NCBI RefSeq assembly: GCF_900199545.1
Contig: NZ_LT962671.1
Span: 821,989-858,636 of the forward strand
Source of the DNA: Raoultibacter massiliensis
GTDB lineage: Bacteria; Actinomycetota; Coriobacteriia; Coriobacteriales; Eggerthellaceae
DNA: 36,648 bases
Reading direction: 5' to 3'
In this document: piece after piece, positions 24,163 through 32,314 of the stretch
Position numbering within the stretch: the first letter of the stretch is position 1
Layout: each line of letters starts with the position of its first letter
The notes under the pieces: model-generated
The model's database searches: none
What the model was told of the DNA's origin: nothing
Seen by the model: only the letters and a program-made list of their open reading frames with translations
Position numbers and translations under genes: made by a program

Positions 24163-24990
24163 ATGGCGACCGAAGGCAAGGTAATCTTCGAGCGTCCCCA
24201 GGCGCTCCTTCCCGTGATCACGAACTACTGTCCCGGATGCCCGCATGGCATCGTCCATCGCCTTGTCGCCGAATCAATTGACGAGCTGGGCGTGGAGGGC
24301 AAGACGGTCGGCGTCGCTCCCGTGGGATGCTCGGTTACTGCAACCGATTTCTTCGGCTGCGATATGATCGAGGCTGCGCATGGACGCGCCCCTGCGGTTG
24401 CAACCGCTGTGAAGCGCGTTCATCCCGACAACGTCGTGTTCGCCTACCAGGGTGACGGCGATCTTGCGAGCATCGGCATGGCAGAGACCATTCACGCCGC
24501 AACTCGTGGCGAGAACATCACCGTCATCTTTATCAACAACGCCATTTACGGCATGACCGGGGGGCAGATGGCGCCTACGAGCCTTCCGCACCAGGTGACG
24601 CAGACTTCGCCCTACGGGCGCGATGTTTCGACGGCGGGCTATCCGATTCGCGTGTCCGAGCTGCTCTCGTCGCTCGACGGCGTGGCTTACATCGAGCGCG
24701 TGACGGTCGATTCGCCGAAGAACGTTCGCAAGGCGAAAAAGGCTATCAAGAAGGCGTTCCAGAACCAGATCGACGGGGTGGGGTATTCTCTTATCGAGGT
24801 TGTCTCGACCTGCCCGACCAACTGGGGTCTGACGCCGCAAGATGCGTTTTCGTGGATGCGCGAGAACATGCTTCCATATTATCCGCTCGGCGTGTACCGC
24901 GACGTCATCGCCGACGGCTACGAAAGCGTTGCCGCTGCGGCGGCGGAGCGGGCGAAGGACTGTCCGCTAGCCGTTGGGGAAAAGGAGTAG
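24163..24990 (+). CDS. 2-oxoacid:ferredoxin oxidoreductase beta (TPP) subunit
   Basis: A 275-residue thiamine-pyrophosphate-binding subunit. The TPP motif is GDGDLASIG (near residue 97) with the NN pair in IFINNAIYGMTGGQMAPTS. The cluster-binding CPGCPHG is near residue 24. It contacts the alpha subunit and carries the catalytic cofactor. It starts one base after vorB, inside the operon; seven residues upstream in frame are rejected as lying in vorB. Confidence 0.94.
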   Translation: MATEGKVIFERPQALLPVITNYCPGCPHGIVHRLVAESIDELGVEGKTVGVAPVGCSVTATDFFGCDMIEAAHGRAPAVATAVKRVHPDNVVFAYQGDGDLASIGMAETIHAATRGENITVIFINNAIYGMTGGQMAPTSLPHQVTQTSPYGRDVSTAGYPIRVSELLSSLDGVAYIERVTVDSPKNVRKAKKAIKKAFQNQIDGVGYSLIEVVSTCPTNWGLTPQDAFSWMRENMLPYYPLGVYRDVIADGYESVAAAAAERAKDCPLAVGEKE

Positions 24991-24992
24991 AG

Positions 24993-25529
24993 ATGGCGCA
25001 AACCTATAACATCGTGCTTGCCGGCTTCGGCGGCCAGGGCATTCTGTTCGCGGGAAAGATCATCGCGACGGCGGGCCTCATCGACGACCGCGAGGTGTCG
25101 TGGCTTCCTTCCTACGGGCCGGAGATGCGCGGCGGCACGGCGAATTGCAGCGTGTGCCTTTCAGACGATCCGATTGGATCTCCACTGGTGGTGACACCCG
25201 ATACGCTGATCGTTATGAACCAGCCTTCGCTCGAGAAGTTCATCGATACCGTGCCCAAGGGAGGCGTCGTGGTTGCAGATTCGACGCTTGTGCAGGATAT
25301 CCCCGAACGGGAGGGCGTGACCGTCTGCGCGATCCCCGCAACCGAGATCGCCGAGCAGGCGGGTCTGAAGGGCTTGGCCAACGTCGTTTGCGTGGGCAAG
25401 CTGTTCAAGGAGACGGGTTTTTGCAGCAAGGAGACGCTCGATGCGGCCGTTGCGAAATGCGTGCCCGCTTCGAAGCCGGGAATGCTCGAGAAGAACAAGC
25501 GCGCGATCGCGCTTGGGATGGAAGCTTAG
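24993..25529 (+). CDS. 2-oxoacid:ferredoxin oxidoreductase gamma subunit
   Basis: A 178-residue gamma subunit with the family N-terminus NIVLAGFGGQGILFAGKIIATAGL and the SYGPEMRGGTANCSVCLSD segment, followed by NQPSLEKF. It completes the delta-alpha-beta-gamma complex that converts 2-oxoacid and CoA to acyl-CoA with ferredoxin reduction. AAAGGAG precedes the ATG, two bases after the beta subunit. Confidence 0.94.
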   Translation: MAQTYNIVLAGFGGQGILFAGKIIATAGLIDDREVSWLPSYGPEMRGGTANCSVCLSDDPIGSPLVVTPDTLIVMNQPSLEKFIDTVPKGGVVVADSTLVQDIPEREGVTVCAIPATEIAEQAGLKGLANVVCVGKLFKETGFCSKETLDAAVAKCVPASKPGMLEKNKRAIALGMEA

Positions 25530-25537
25530 GAGGCTGT

Positions 25538-26089
25538 ATGGTCACGGAGTTCGCCGAGATAGGCCTGCGCATCAAAGGGTTGCGCGAAGCCTGCGACGTT
25601 ACCCGCGAGGAGATGGCGCGAGAGCTCGGCGTGCCGCTCGAAACCTATATCGATTGGGAGGAGACCGGCGCCGATGTGCCGATCTCTGCCATCTACCATC
25701 TTGCGCACAAGTTCGGCGTTGAATTCACCGAGATCTTGACGGGTACCGCGGCGAAGCTCAACAGCTACCACGTGGTGAGAAGCGGAGAGGGCCGCGAGGT
25801 GGATCGCTATCCCGGATACCATTTCGAGGATTTGGCTTGGCGCTACAGCGGCAAGATCATGCAGCCGCTGCTCGTCGTGCTCGACCCGAGCGACGAGCCC
25901 GCCAAGCTCGTAACCCACTCGGGTCAGGAATTCAACCTCGTGTTGGAGGGTTGCGTTGTTGTCACCTGGGGCGATAAGGAATTCGAGCTCTGTCCTGGCG
26001 ACAGCATCTACTTCAACCCCGAATACCTGCACGGCCAGCGCTGCGGCGGGGACGTGCCCGCAAAATTCGTTACGATCATCGCAGAATAG
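25538..26089 (+). CDS. XRE-cupin regulator (copy 2)
   Basis: A 183-residue XRE-cupin protein, paralogous to the one at 19966-20550. The helix-turn-helix covers residues 1-65 (AEIGLRIKGLREACDVTREEMARELGVPLETYIDWEETGADVPISAIYHLAHKFGVEF). The cupin follows from about 100 (KLVTHSGQEFNLVLEGCVVVTWGDKEFELCPGDSIYFNPEYLHGQRC). Both copies share the GQE and HG cupin positions and the EIL/ELLTG junction. TTAGGAGG precedes the ATG. Sitting between the gamma subunit and ligase, with gaps of eight and nine bases, it is probably the operon's own regulator. Confidence 0.92.
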   Translation: MVTEFAEIGLRIKGLREACDVTREEMARELGVPLETYIDWEETGADVPISAIYHLAHKFGVEFTEILTGTAAKLNSYHVVRSGEGREVDRYPGYHFEDLAWRYSGKIMQPLLVVLDPSDEPAKLVTHSGQEFNLVLEGCVVVTWGDKEFELCPGDSIYFNPEYLHGQRCGGDVPAKFVTIIAE

Positions 26090-26098
26090 GACCGGCTC

Positions 26099-27772
26099 GT
26101 GAACCACATCTTAAGCAAGTACTGCCCCCGCATCGATTTCGATTCGTACGAGGACTTCTTGGAGAATTTCAAGATCGATGTTCCCGCCGATTTCAACTTC
26201 GCTTACGACGTCGTCGACGAATGGGCGCGCGTCGAGCCCGAGAAGCGGGCGCTTCTCTGGTGCGACGATGCGGGAGAGGAGCGCGTATTCACTTTCACCG
26301 ACATCTCGAAGCTGTCGAACAGGGCCGCGAACGCGTTTTCGAAGCTCGGCATCGGGAAGGGCGACGTCGTAATGGTCATCTTGCGTCGCCGTTGGGAATA
26401 CTGGGTGACTGCGATGGCGCTGTGCAAGATCGGAGCGACCATCATCCCCGCCTCTTTGCAGCTCACCAAGAAAGACATCGAGTACCGCGCCGAAAGCGCG
26501 AACGTCAAGATGATGGTATGCGTGAACGACGAATACGTGTGCGCGCAGGTGGAGGAAGCGCTGCCGAAATCGCCGAGCATCAAAGAGCGCATCATCGTAG
26601 CGGGCGATCGGGGGGGATGGCGCGGTTTCGACGAGCTGATCGCCGGCGAATCCGACGAGTGGGTGCGGCCGACGGGCGAGGATGCCACGACGGCGAAAGA
26701 CATCATGCTCATCTACTTCACGAGCGGCACGACCGGTCTTGCGAAGGCCGTATCGCATAACTTCGCGCATCCGCTCGGTCATATCATCACCGCAAAGTAC
26801 TGGCAGCAGGTTCAGGAAGACAAGCTTCACATGAGCGTGACCGACAGCGGCTGGGCGAAGTTCGGATGGGGCAAGATCTACGGGCAGTGGATTGCGGGCG
26901 CGTCCATCTTCGCTTACGACATGGACAAGTTCGTGCCGACTCACCTGCTTCAGAAGATCCAGGATTACAAGCTCACCACGTTCTGCGCGCCGCCGACGAT
27001 GTACCGGTTCATGCTGCAGGAAGATGTCGCCGCATACGACCTTTCGTCGGTCGAGAACTTCGCGACGGCGGGTGAGCCGCTGAACGCTGAGGTCACACTT
27101 GCGTGGGAGCGCTTGACGGGAAAGAAGATCCGCGAGGGGTTCGGACAATCGGAGGGCCCTGTCCTTCTGGCGACGTTCCCCTGGGTCGAACCGCGTCCCG
27201 GCTCGATGGGCAAGCCTTCTCCGCTTTTGAACATCCGGTTGCTCGACGATGAGGGAGCCGAGGTCGAAGACGGCGAAGAGGGCGCCATCTGCGTGACGAA
27301 GCTCAAAGAAGCCTATCCCCCGGGATTGTTCGTCGGGTACTACAAAGACGAGGAGCGCACGCGCGAGGCGGTCGGCGGCGAGTACTACAATCTGCACGAC
27401 ATGGCATGGCGCGATAGCGACGGATATTATTACTTTGTCGGGCGCGATGACGACGTGATCAAATGCAGCGGTTACCGAATCGGGCCTTTCGAGGTGGAAA
27501 GCGCGCTTGTGGAGCACGATGCGGTTATCGAGTGCGCGGTTACCGCAGCTCCCGATCCGATCCGCGGCAAGGTCGTCAAGGCCACGGTCGTGCTTGCGAA
27601 AGGGTGGGAGCCATCCGACGAGCTTATCAAGGAGCTCCAAGATCATGTGAAGCATACGACGGCGCCGTATAAGTACCCGCGCATCGTCGAGTTCGTGGAC
27701 GAGCTGCCTAAAACCATCGGCGGAAAGATCAAGCGCAAGCTGATCCGCCAAAACGACGGGATCCACGACTGA
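26099..27772 (+). CDS. AMP-forming acyl-CoA synthetase/ligase (copy 2)
   Basis: A 557-residue adenylate-forming ligase. The P-loop reads YFTSGTTGLAKAVSHN; other motifs are ATAGEPLNAE, REGFGQSEGPV, YNLHDMAWRDSDGYYYFVGRDDDVIKCSGYRIGPFEVES and the catalytic lysine in PKTIGGKIKR. The start is GTG at 26099, nine bases after the regulator. As last gene of the vor operon it could make the CoA ester that the oxidoreductase uses reductively, or release acid and ATP from the CoA ester made oxidatively; direction is inference. The N-terminal region (FNFAYDVVDEWA...EKRALLWCDDAGEERVFTF) parallels copy 1. Confidence 0.93.
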   Translation: MNHILSKYCPRIDFDSYEDFLENFKIDVPADFNFAYDVVDEWARVEPEKRALLWCDDAGEERVFTFTDISKLSNRAANAFSKLGIGKGDVVMVILRRRWEYWVTAMALCKIGATIIPASLQLTKKDIEYRAESANVKMMVCVNDEYVCAQVEEALPKSPSIKERIIVAGDRGGWRGFDELIAGESDEWVRPTGEDATTAKDIMLIYFTSGTTGLAKAVSHNFAHPLGHIITAKYWQQVQEDKLHMSVTDSGWAKFGWGKIYGQWIAGASIFAYDMDKFVPTHLLQKIQDYKLTTFCAPPTMYRFMLQEDVAAYDLSSVENFATAGEPLNAEVTLAWERLTGKKIREGFGQSEGPVLLATFPWVEPRPGSMGKPSPLLNIRLLDDEGAEVEDGEEGAICVTKLKEAYPPGLFVGYYKDEERTREAVGGEYYNLHDMAWRDSDGYYYFVGRDDDVIKCSGYRIGPFEVESALVEHDAVIECAVTAAPDPIRGKVVKATVVLAKGWEPSDELIKELQDHVKHTTAPYKYPRIVEFVDELPKTIGGKIKRKLIRQNDGIHD

Positions 27773-27801
27773 GCTCATGTACGAGCAGGCGGAAATCTGA
27801 T

Positions 27802-27832
27802 AAACCGGTCGGGCATGGCGCTCGGCCGGTTT
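27802..27832 (+). terminator. Terminator of the vor-ligase operon
   Basis: AAACCGGTCGGG (27802-27813) pairs with CTCGGCCGGTTT (27821-27832), 12 bp with two G-U pairs, followed by TGCTTTGC. It is 30 bases after the ligase stop. The rest of the gap to 27998 shows only a weak possible -10 (TATGAT at 27961) for the reductase. Confidence 0.7.
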
Positions 27833-27998
27833 TGCTTTGCAGGATTTGCGCGGTGCGCCGATGCCGCTGCCTCGCGGGTGCAGGGCGCCCTCCCGTTGCA
27901 TCCCTCTGTAGATCGCGCTACAAACGCATGACGTTTTCTCCCAAAAAGGCTTTCCGTGCGTATGATGATCTGGAATTTACTACCGAAGGGAGATAACA

Positions 27999-28850
27999 AT
28001 GAACGGCCCTCACGATACATTTGTTTTGCGCAACGGATACGAAATTCCCTGCATCGGGTTCGGCACCTGGAAGATGCCCGACGGGCAGGAGGCGATCGAT
28101 GCGATCAACGTGGCGCTCGATGCCGGGTACCGGCACTTCGATACGGCGGCGGCGTATGAAAACGAGGAGAGCGTCGGAAAGGCTTTGAGGCGATCGGGGA
28201 TCGATCGCAGCGAGCTGTTCGTTACGAGCAAGCTCTGGGCGAGCGATCGCGGCTACGACAGCGCGCTCAAGGCGTTCGATTCGTCGCTTAAGAAGCTCGG
28301 CCTCGAGTACCTCGATCTCTACCTCGTCCATTGGCCGGCAGCCAAAGGTGCCGACGAGGTTTGGCAGAAGGAAAACGCCGATACATGGCGTGCGCTCGAA
28401 AAGCTGTACAACGACGGCTACATCCGCGCCATCGGCGTGAGCAACTTCAAGCCGCATCATCTTGAACCGCTCATGAAGGTGAGCGAGATCGATCCGATGG
28501 TCAACCAGGTGGAGATGCATCCGGGCTTCCCGCAAACCGAGACGAAGAAGTTCTGCGATTTGAGCGGAATTCTCGTCGAGGCATGGTCGCCGCTGGGACA
28601 AGGTCGCGTTCTCGATGACGATCGGTTGCTCGAAATCGCCGTGAACTACGGCGTGACGGTTGCGCAGCTGTGCATCAGATGGTGTTTGCAGAACAATGCG
28701 GTGCCTTTGCCGAAGTCGATGACGCCTGAGCGCATTCGCGAGAACGCCGATGTGTTCGGGTTCGATATCAGCGCCGACGATATGCGCAAGATCAACGAAC
28801 TCGAGCAGTTCGGCATGTCGGGACTCGACCCCGATGAGGTTGATTTCTAA
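27999..28850 (+). CDS. Aldo/keto reductase
   Basis: A 283-residue aldo/keto reductase, an NADPH-dependent carbonyl reductase. The catalytic tetrad is visible: Asp and Tyr in FDTAAAYENE, Lys in VTSKLW and His in YLVHWP. The family signature GVSNFKPHHLE and the cofactor region IPLPKSMTPERIREN (here VPLPKSMTPERIREN) are present. The substrate cannot be assigned. GGGAGA lies upstream of the ATG. It is a single gene with its own terminator. Confidence 0.95.
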   Translation: MNGPHDTFVLRNGYEIPCIGFGTWKMPDGQEAIDAINVALDAGYRHFDTAAAYENEESVGKALRRSGIDRSELFVTSKLWASDRGYDSALKAFDSSLKKLGLEYLDLYLVHWPAAKGADEVWQKENADTWRALEKLYNDGYIRAIGVSNFKPHHLEPLMKVSEIDPMVNQVEMHPGFPQTETKKFCDLSGILVEAWSPLGQGRVLDDDRLLEIAVNYGVTVAQLCIRWCLQNNAVPLPKSMTPERIRENADVFGFDISADDMRKINELEQFGMSGLDPDEVDF

Positions 28851-29459
28851 CATCAAGGCCGCTTAAACCCAACGTGCGAAAACCAAGCGAGCGCCCCGAC
28901 AATCGGGGCGCTTTTGCGTAGAGGCGGCTGTCAACCGCATCTTGTCGAATACGATGCAGCAATCATCGTTTTCGGCGTACAGGGTGGAAAGATATCGCGA
29001 TTTTCCTCATGCTGTTCGGGTTCGAGGTCGTTATCGCGGCGATGATCCGTCTGATGCCGTAGGCCGGCGCTTTGCGGCGCATGGCGTGAAACGCTGTTGC
29101 AGACGTATGCAGCAAGATCGGTATTCCTTTCGTAAACCTGATGAGTCTTCTTAAGGTTTATGCAGGCAGTCAAGATGTTTTCGGCATTTTACCAGCGGAT
29201 ATTCAGTTCGAAAATCGCACCGTGCTACCATGCGGCGATCGGTTCGAATACTTTTTACGCGAGAAGCCCCCGAATCGGTTTCTCGATTTAGCGAACGCCC
29301 CGAACCCGGGATGGCCTTCATCGAAACGGGCGGCGGCGGTCTGATCCGAGGCGATATCGAAGACGAACGCTGTCCGTTGGCTCAACGCGCGCCCGAACGA
29401 GGCGGCTTGCCGTGCCGTGCTTCAAAGCGGCGCGAGCGCGGGGCGAAGGAGGATGCTCG
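28851..29459. other. 609-base gap without a clear gene
   Basis: After the terminator at 28890 I see no supported gene. A hydrophobic frame at 28991-29062 (IAIFLMLFGFEVVIAAMIRLMP) may be a membrane-gene remnant. A 9-bp hairpin, CGAGAAGCC/GGTTTCTCG, lies at 29260-29285 before the KamA gene, followed by ATTTAG. A frame at 29141-29344 has no ribosome binding site and a weak composition. Confidence 0.5.
28890..28915 (+). terminator. Terminator of the aldo/keto reductase gene
   Basis: AGCGCCCCGA (28890-28899) pairs exactly with TCGGGGCGCT (28903-28912) around a CAA loop and is followed by TTTGCG. Confidence 0.85.
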
Positions 29460-30551
29460 ATGGGTTGGAAAAGCGAAATGAAGGAATGCTCGAGAACGCT
29501 TGAAGACTTGGGCGATCTCTTGCGGTTCGGCGAAGCGGATAGGGCGAGGATATCCGCAATTCTCGACCGCGCACCTATGGCGGTGCCTCCGTACTATCTG
29601 TCGCTCATCGATTTCAACGATCCGGAGGATCCCATCCTCAAGTTAGCCGTACCGTCGCTGCTCGAGGAGGATCAGTCTGGAAGCCTTGACACCTCGGGAG
29701 AAGCCGACAACACGGTTATCGCGGGCATTCAGCATAAATACCGCGAAACCGTGCTGATGCTCGCGACCAACGAATGCGCCATGTACTGCAGGCATTGCTT
29801 CAGAAAACGCATCGTTGGACTTCCCGACGAGGGTATCGCGAAAGACTTCGATAAGATCGCGGCCTATCTTCATGCGCACACTGAGATCACGAACGTCTTG
29901 GTGAGCGGCGGCGATGCGATGATGTGCTCCAACGAGCGCCTTGAGGAGATACTCGGGTTGCTTGCCGGCATCTCCCATATCGACTTCGTACGCATTGCGA
30001 CGCGCGCACCCGTGACGCTGCCGTCGCGCATCACCTCCGACATCGGGCTTCTGGATGTGCTGAAACGGTATCGGGAAAGAAAGCAGCTTTTCGTTGTGAC
30101 CCAGTTCGATCATCCGCGCGAGGTGACCTCGGAGGCGGCGAAGGCCGTGAGGGCAATTCTTGATCTGGGTATCCCCGTGCGCAACCAGACGGTTCTTCTG
30201 CGAGGAGTCAACGATGATGTCGAGGTGCTTGCAAGCCTGCTGCAAAAACTCACTTCGATTGGCGTCGAGCCGTATTACGTTTTCCAATGCCGTCCAGTTT
30301 CGGGTGTGAAGAACCAGTTCCAGGTGCCTTTGAAGGAAGGTGTTCGCATAGTCGAAGGAGCGAAGGCCCTGCAAAACGGGATCGGCAAGTCCTTTCGGTA
30401 TTGCATGTCGCATGTGACGGGTAAGATCGAGATTCTGGGTACGTTGTCCGAAGGCCCGATGGCGTTCAAGTATCATGAGGCGAAGGACCGTGAGTCGATC
30501 GGGCGCCTGTTCGTTCGCGAGGTGGCAGACGATCAGGCCTGGCTCGACTAA
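29460..30551 (+). CDS. KamA-family radical SAM aminomutase-like protein
   Basis: A 363-residue radical SAM enzyme of the lysine 2,3-aminomutase family. The iron-sulfur triad is C106, C110, C113 (CAMYCRHC), followed by LVSGGDAMM (SAM-binding GGD) and RIATRAPVTLPSRI. The substrate segment QFDHPREVT and VLLRGVNDD resemble KamA/EpmB proteins. It is shorter than the usual 400-plus-residue KamA, missing about 50 C-terminal residues where the zinc site lies, so it may be a shorter subfamily or act on another substrate. AAGGAGG precedes the ATG at 29460. The next gene is an amino-acid permease. Confidence 0.88.
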   Translation: MGWKSEMKECSRTLEDLGDLLRFGEADRARISAILDRAPMAVPPYYLSLIDFNDPEDPILKLAVPSLLEEDQSGSLDTSGEADNTVIAGIQHKYRETVLMLATNECAMYCRHCFRKRIVGLPDEGIAKDFDKIAAYLHAHTEITNVLVSGGDAMMCSNERLEEILGLLAGISHIDFVRIATRAPVTLPSRITSDIGLLDVLKRYRERKQLFVVTQFDHPREVTSEAAKAVRAILDLGIPVRNQTVLLRGVNDDVEVLASLLQKLTSIGVEPYYVFQCRPVSGVKNQFQVPLKEGVRIVEGAKALQNGIGKSFRYCMSHVTGKIEILGTLSEGPMAFKYHEAKDRESIGRLFVREVADDQAWLD

Positions 30552-30553
30552 GC

Positions 30554-30618
30554 TGCCCGAGACGCCCTGGCAGCCGCCCGGCGGCCCGCATCCGCTGGGC
30601 GTCTTGTGCGCTCGGGCA
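30554..30618 (+). ncRNA. Structured RNA element between KamA and APC genes
   Basis: Nested stems: TGCCCGAG (30554-30561) with CTCGGGCA (30611-30618) outside, ACGCCC (30562-30567) with GGGCGT (30597-30602) inside, and a GC-rich CCGCC/GGCGG loop stem. It begins just after the KamA stop. It may be a terminator or attenuator that sets permease expression; no riboswitch class is recognised. Confidence 0.4.
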
Positions 30619-30749
30619 TCGAAACGAAACGTTAACGGCTCCATGAGCAATGCATGACAGTGCTCGCTGCTGGTTTTCCCGAAGAGTACAGTGGTAGGCG
30701 GCGCATCGCCGAAACCGCGAACGGGTGCGCTTCTGAGGAGGCTTACGTC

Positions 30750-32121
30750 ATGCAGGGCAGATCCGCCGGTGCCGAAACGGAAGGGCGGTCGAACAAACCG
30801 AAGCTGAGACGTGTCATGTCGGTTCCCGACATGGTGGTCTACGGGCTTATATTCATGGTGCCCATTGCGCCGTTCGGCATCTATGGCGGCATATTCACGG
30901 AATCGGGCGGCATGCCGACGCTCGTGTACATCGTCGGCACGTGCGCCATGGCGTTCACGGCTCTCTCCTATGCATCGCTTGGCCGGGAGTTTCCCGTATC
31001 GGGATCGGTGTATGCCTATGCGAGCAGGGGCGATCAATCCGGGCGTCGGGTTTTTGACCGGTTGGGCGCTCATGCTCGACTACATTTTAAGCCCGGTGCT
31101 CCTGTACGTCGTATCATCGACCGCGCTTCATGGAATCGTGCCCGAAATACCTGCGTGGGCGTTCGGCGTCGTGTTCGTGCTGGCCAATACGTTCGTGAAC
31201 GTTCGCGGCATCGAGACGGCCTCTGCCGTCAATCGCATCGCCCTCGTGCTCGAGATGCTCTGCCTTGCCGTGTTCATCGTATTGGGGATCCATTGGGTCG
31301 CGACGGACCCGTCATCGAAAGGTTTCACGTTCGATCCCGTCTTCAACCCGGAAACCTTCGATCCCAACCTTGTGATGAGCGCCGTGTCGTTGGGCGTGCT
31401 GTCGTTTCTCGGCTTCGACGGCATCGCGACGCTTGCGGAGGAGGCGAAGGACGCTCGCCGCGGACCGGGAAGGGCGATGATGGCCTCTCTTGCAATCGTG
31501 GGCACGCTATTCGCGGTGCAGACCTACATTGCCGGATGCATCAGCCCTGACGGCGCGGTATTCGCGCATGACCAGGACAACGCGTTCTACCTTGTGGCGG
31601 GTTTGGCGGGGGGAAGGGCGCTTTCCGTTACCTGCGCTCTTGCAACGGCGCTGTCGTGGGGAATCTTCACGGCGCTTGCCGCCCAGACTGCCATCTCGCG
31701 CATACTGTTTGCCATGGGGCGCGATGGGAGCCTTCCGCATGCGCTTGCGAGGATCCATCCGAAATACAAGACGCCCTATGTGGCGACGCTGTTCGTGGGC
31801 GCGGTGTCGCTCGTGCTCGTTTTGGTTCTGGGCAGATTCGGCACCGATACGATATCGCTGTTCGTGAACTTCGGCGCACTCACGGCCTTTCTCGTTCTGC
31901 ATGCGACCGTCGTGTGGCACTTCTTCGTCAAGAAGCGCGACGGCAAAGTATTCGCCCACCTGATATCGCCTGCGATAGGTTTTGCGGTTATCGCCTATAC
32001 GTGGGTGAGTCTGAGCATGCCGGCGAAGCTCCTCGGCGTCTCATGGGTGCTTGCGGGCGTTGCATACTACTTCGTTTTGCGCAAGGTTCTGAAGAAGAAA
32101 GTGCGCTTCACGGACTCGTGA
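30750..32121 (+). pseudogene. APC-family amino acid permease with a +1 frameshift
   Basis: The start is ATG 30750 (GAGGAGG eight bases before). The frame reads MSVPDMVVYGLIFMVPIAPFGIYGG, then PVSGSVYAYASRG, where it goes out of frame. The second frame gives AINPGVGFLTGWALMLDYILSPVLLYVV to the end at 32121. Removing one G from the run at 31027-31030 restores ASRAINPGVG and a 456-residue permease of normal length with about 12 helices. APC transporters move amino acids; its neighbour is a KamA enzyme. The shift may be real decay, a sequencing error or a phase switch. Confidence 0.8.
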
Positions 32122-32141
32122 GGCATCTGTTCGAATTTCTG

Positions 32142-32161
32142 AGCCGATTTATCGGTTTTAC
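32142..32161 (+). terminator. Short terminator after the APC permease
   Basis: AGCCGA (32142-32147) pairs with TCGGTT (32152-32157) around TTTA, followed by TTTTA. Confidence 0.45.
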
Positions 32162-32203
32162 GGTATCATGATCGAGCGCCGCTTCGGGCGCGTTCGCTGA
32201 AAC

Positions 32204-32300
32204 GGAGATGGATGGGTCCTGGTGGGCCCCACGGCCTTCAAAGCCGATGTGAGGCGCGCAGAACGTCTCGGGTGCGTTCGATTCGCATGCATCTCCGCCA
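32204..32300 (+). tRNA. selC: tRNA-Sec(UCA), encoded CCA
   Basis: A 97-base tRNA with selenocysteine features. The anticodon TCA is at 32238-32240 in the loop CTTCAAA. An 8-base acceptor arm (GGAGATGG with GCATCTCC) closes on CCA at 32298-32300; its last pair is a G-G mismatch. The D stem is GGGTCC/GGGCCC with a four-base loop, as in known tRNA-Sec. The long variable arm is GAGGCG/CGTCTC and the T arm is GTGCG-TTCGATT-CGCAT. It inserts selenocysteine at UGA with SelB. It ends 14 bases before the selB stop, on the opposite strand. TATCAT at 32164 may be its -10. Confidence 0.95.
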
Positions 32301-32314
32301 TTTGCATCCGCATG

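Noticed and set aside
26111..27901. Minus-strand frame of about 596 residues over the second ligase
   Set aside because: Antisense shadow of a clear ligase; composition is Arg/His-rich and unlike a real protein.
29141..29344. 67-residue frame before the KamA gene
   Set aside because: No ribosome binding site and no family; it contains a leader hairpin.
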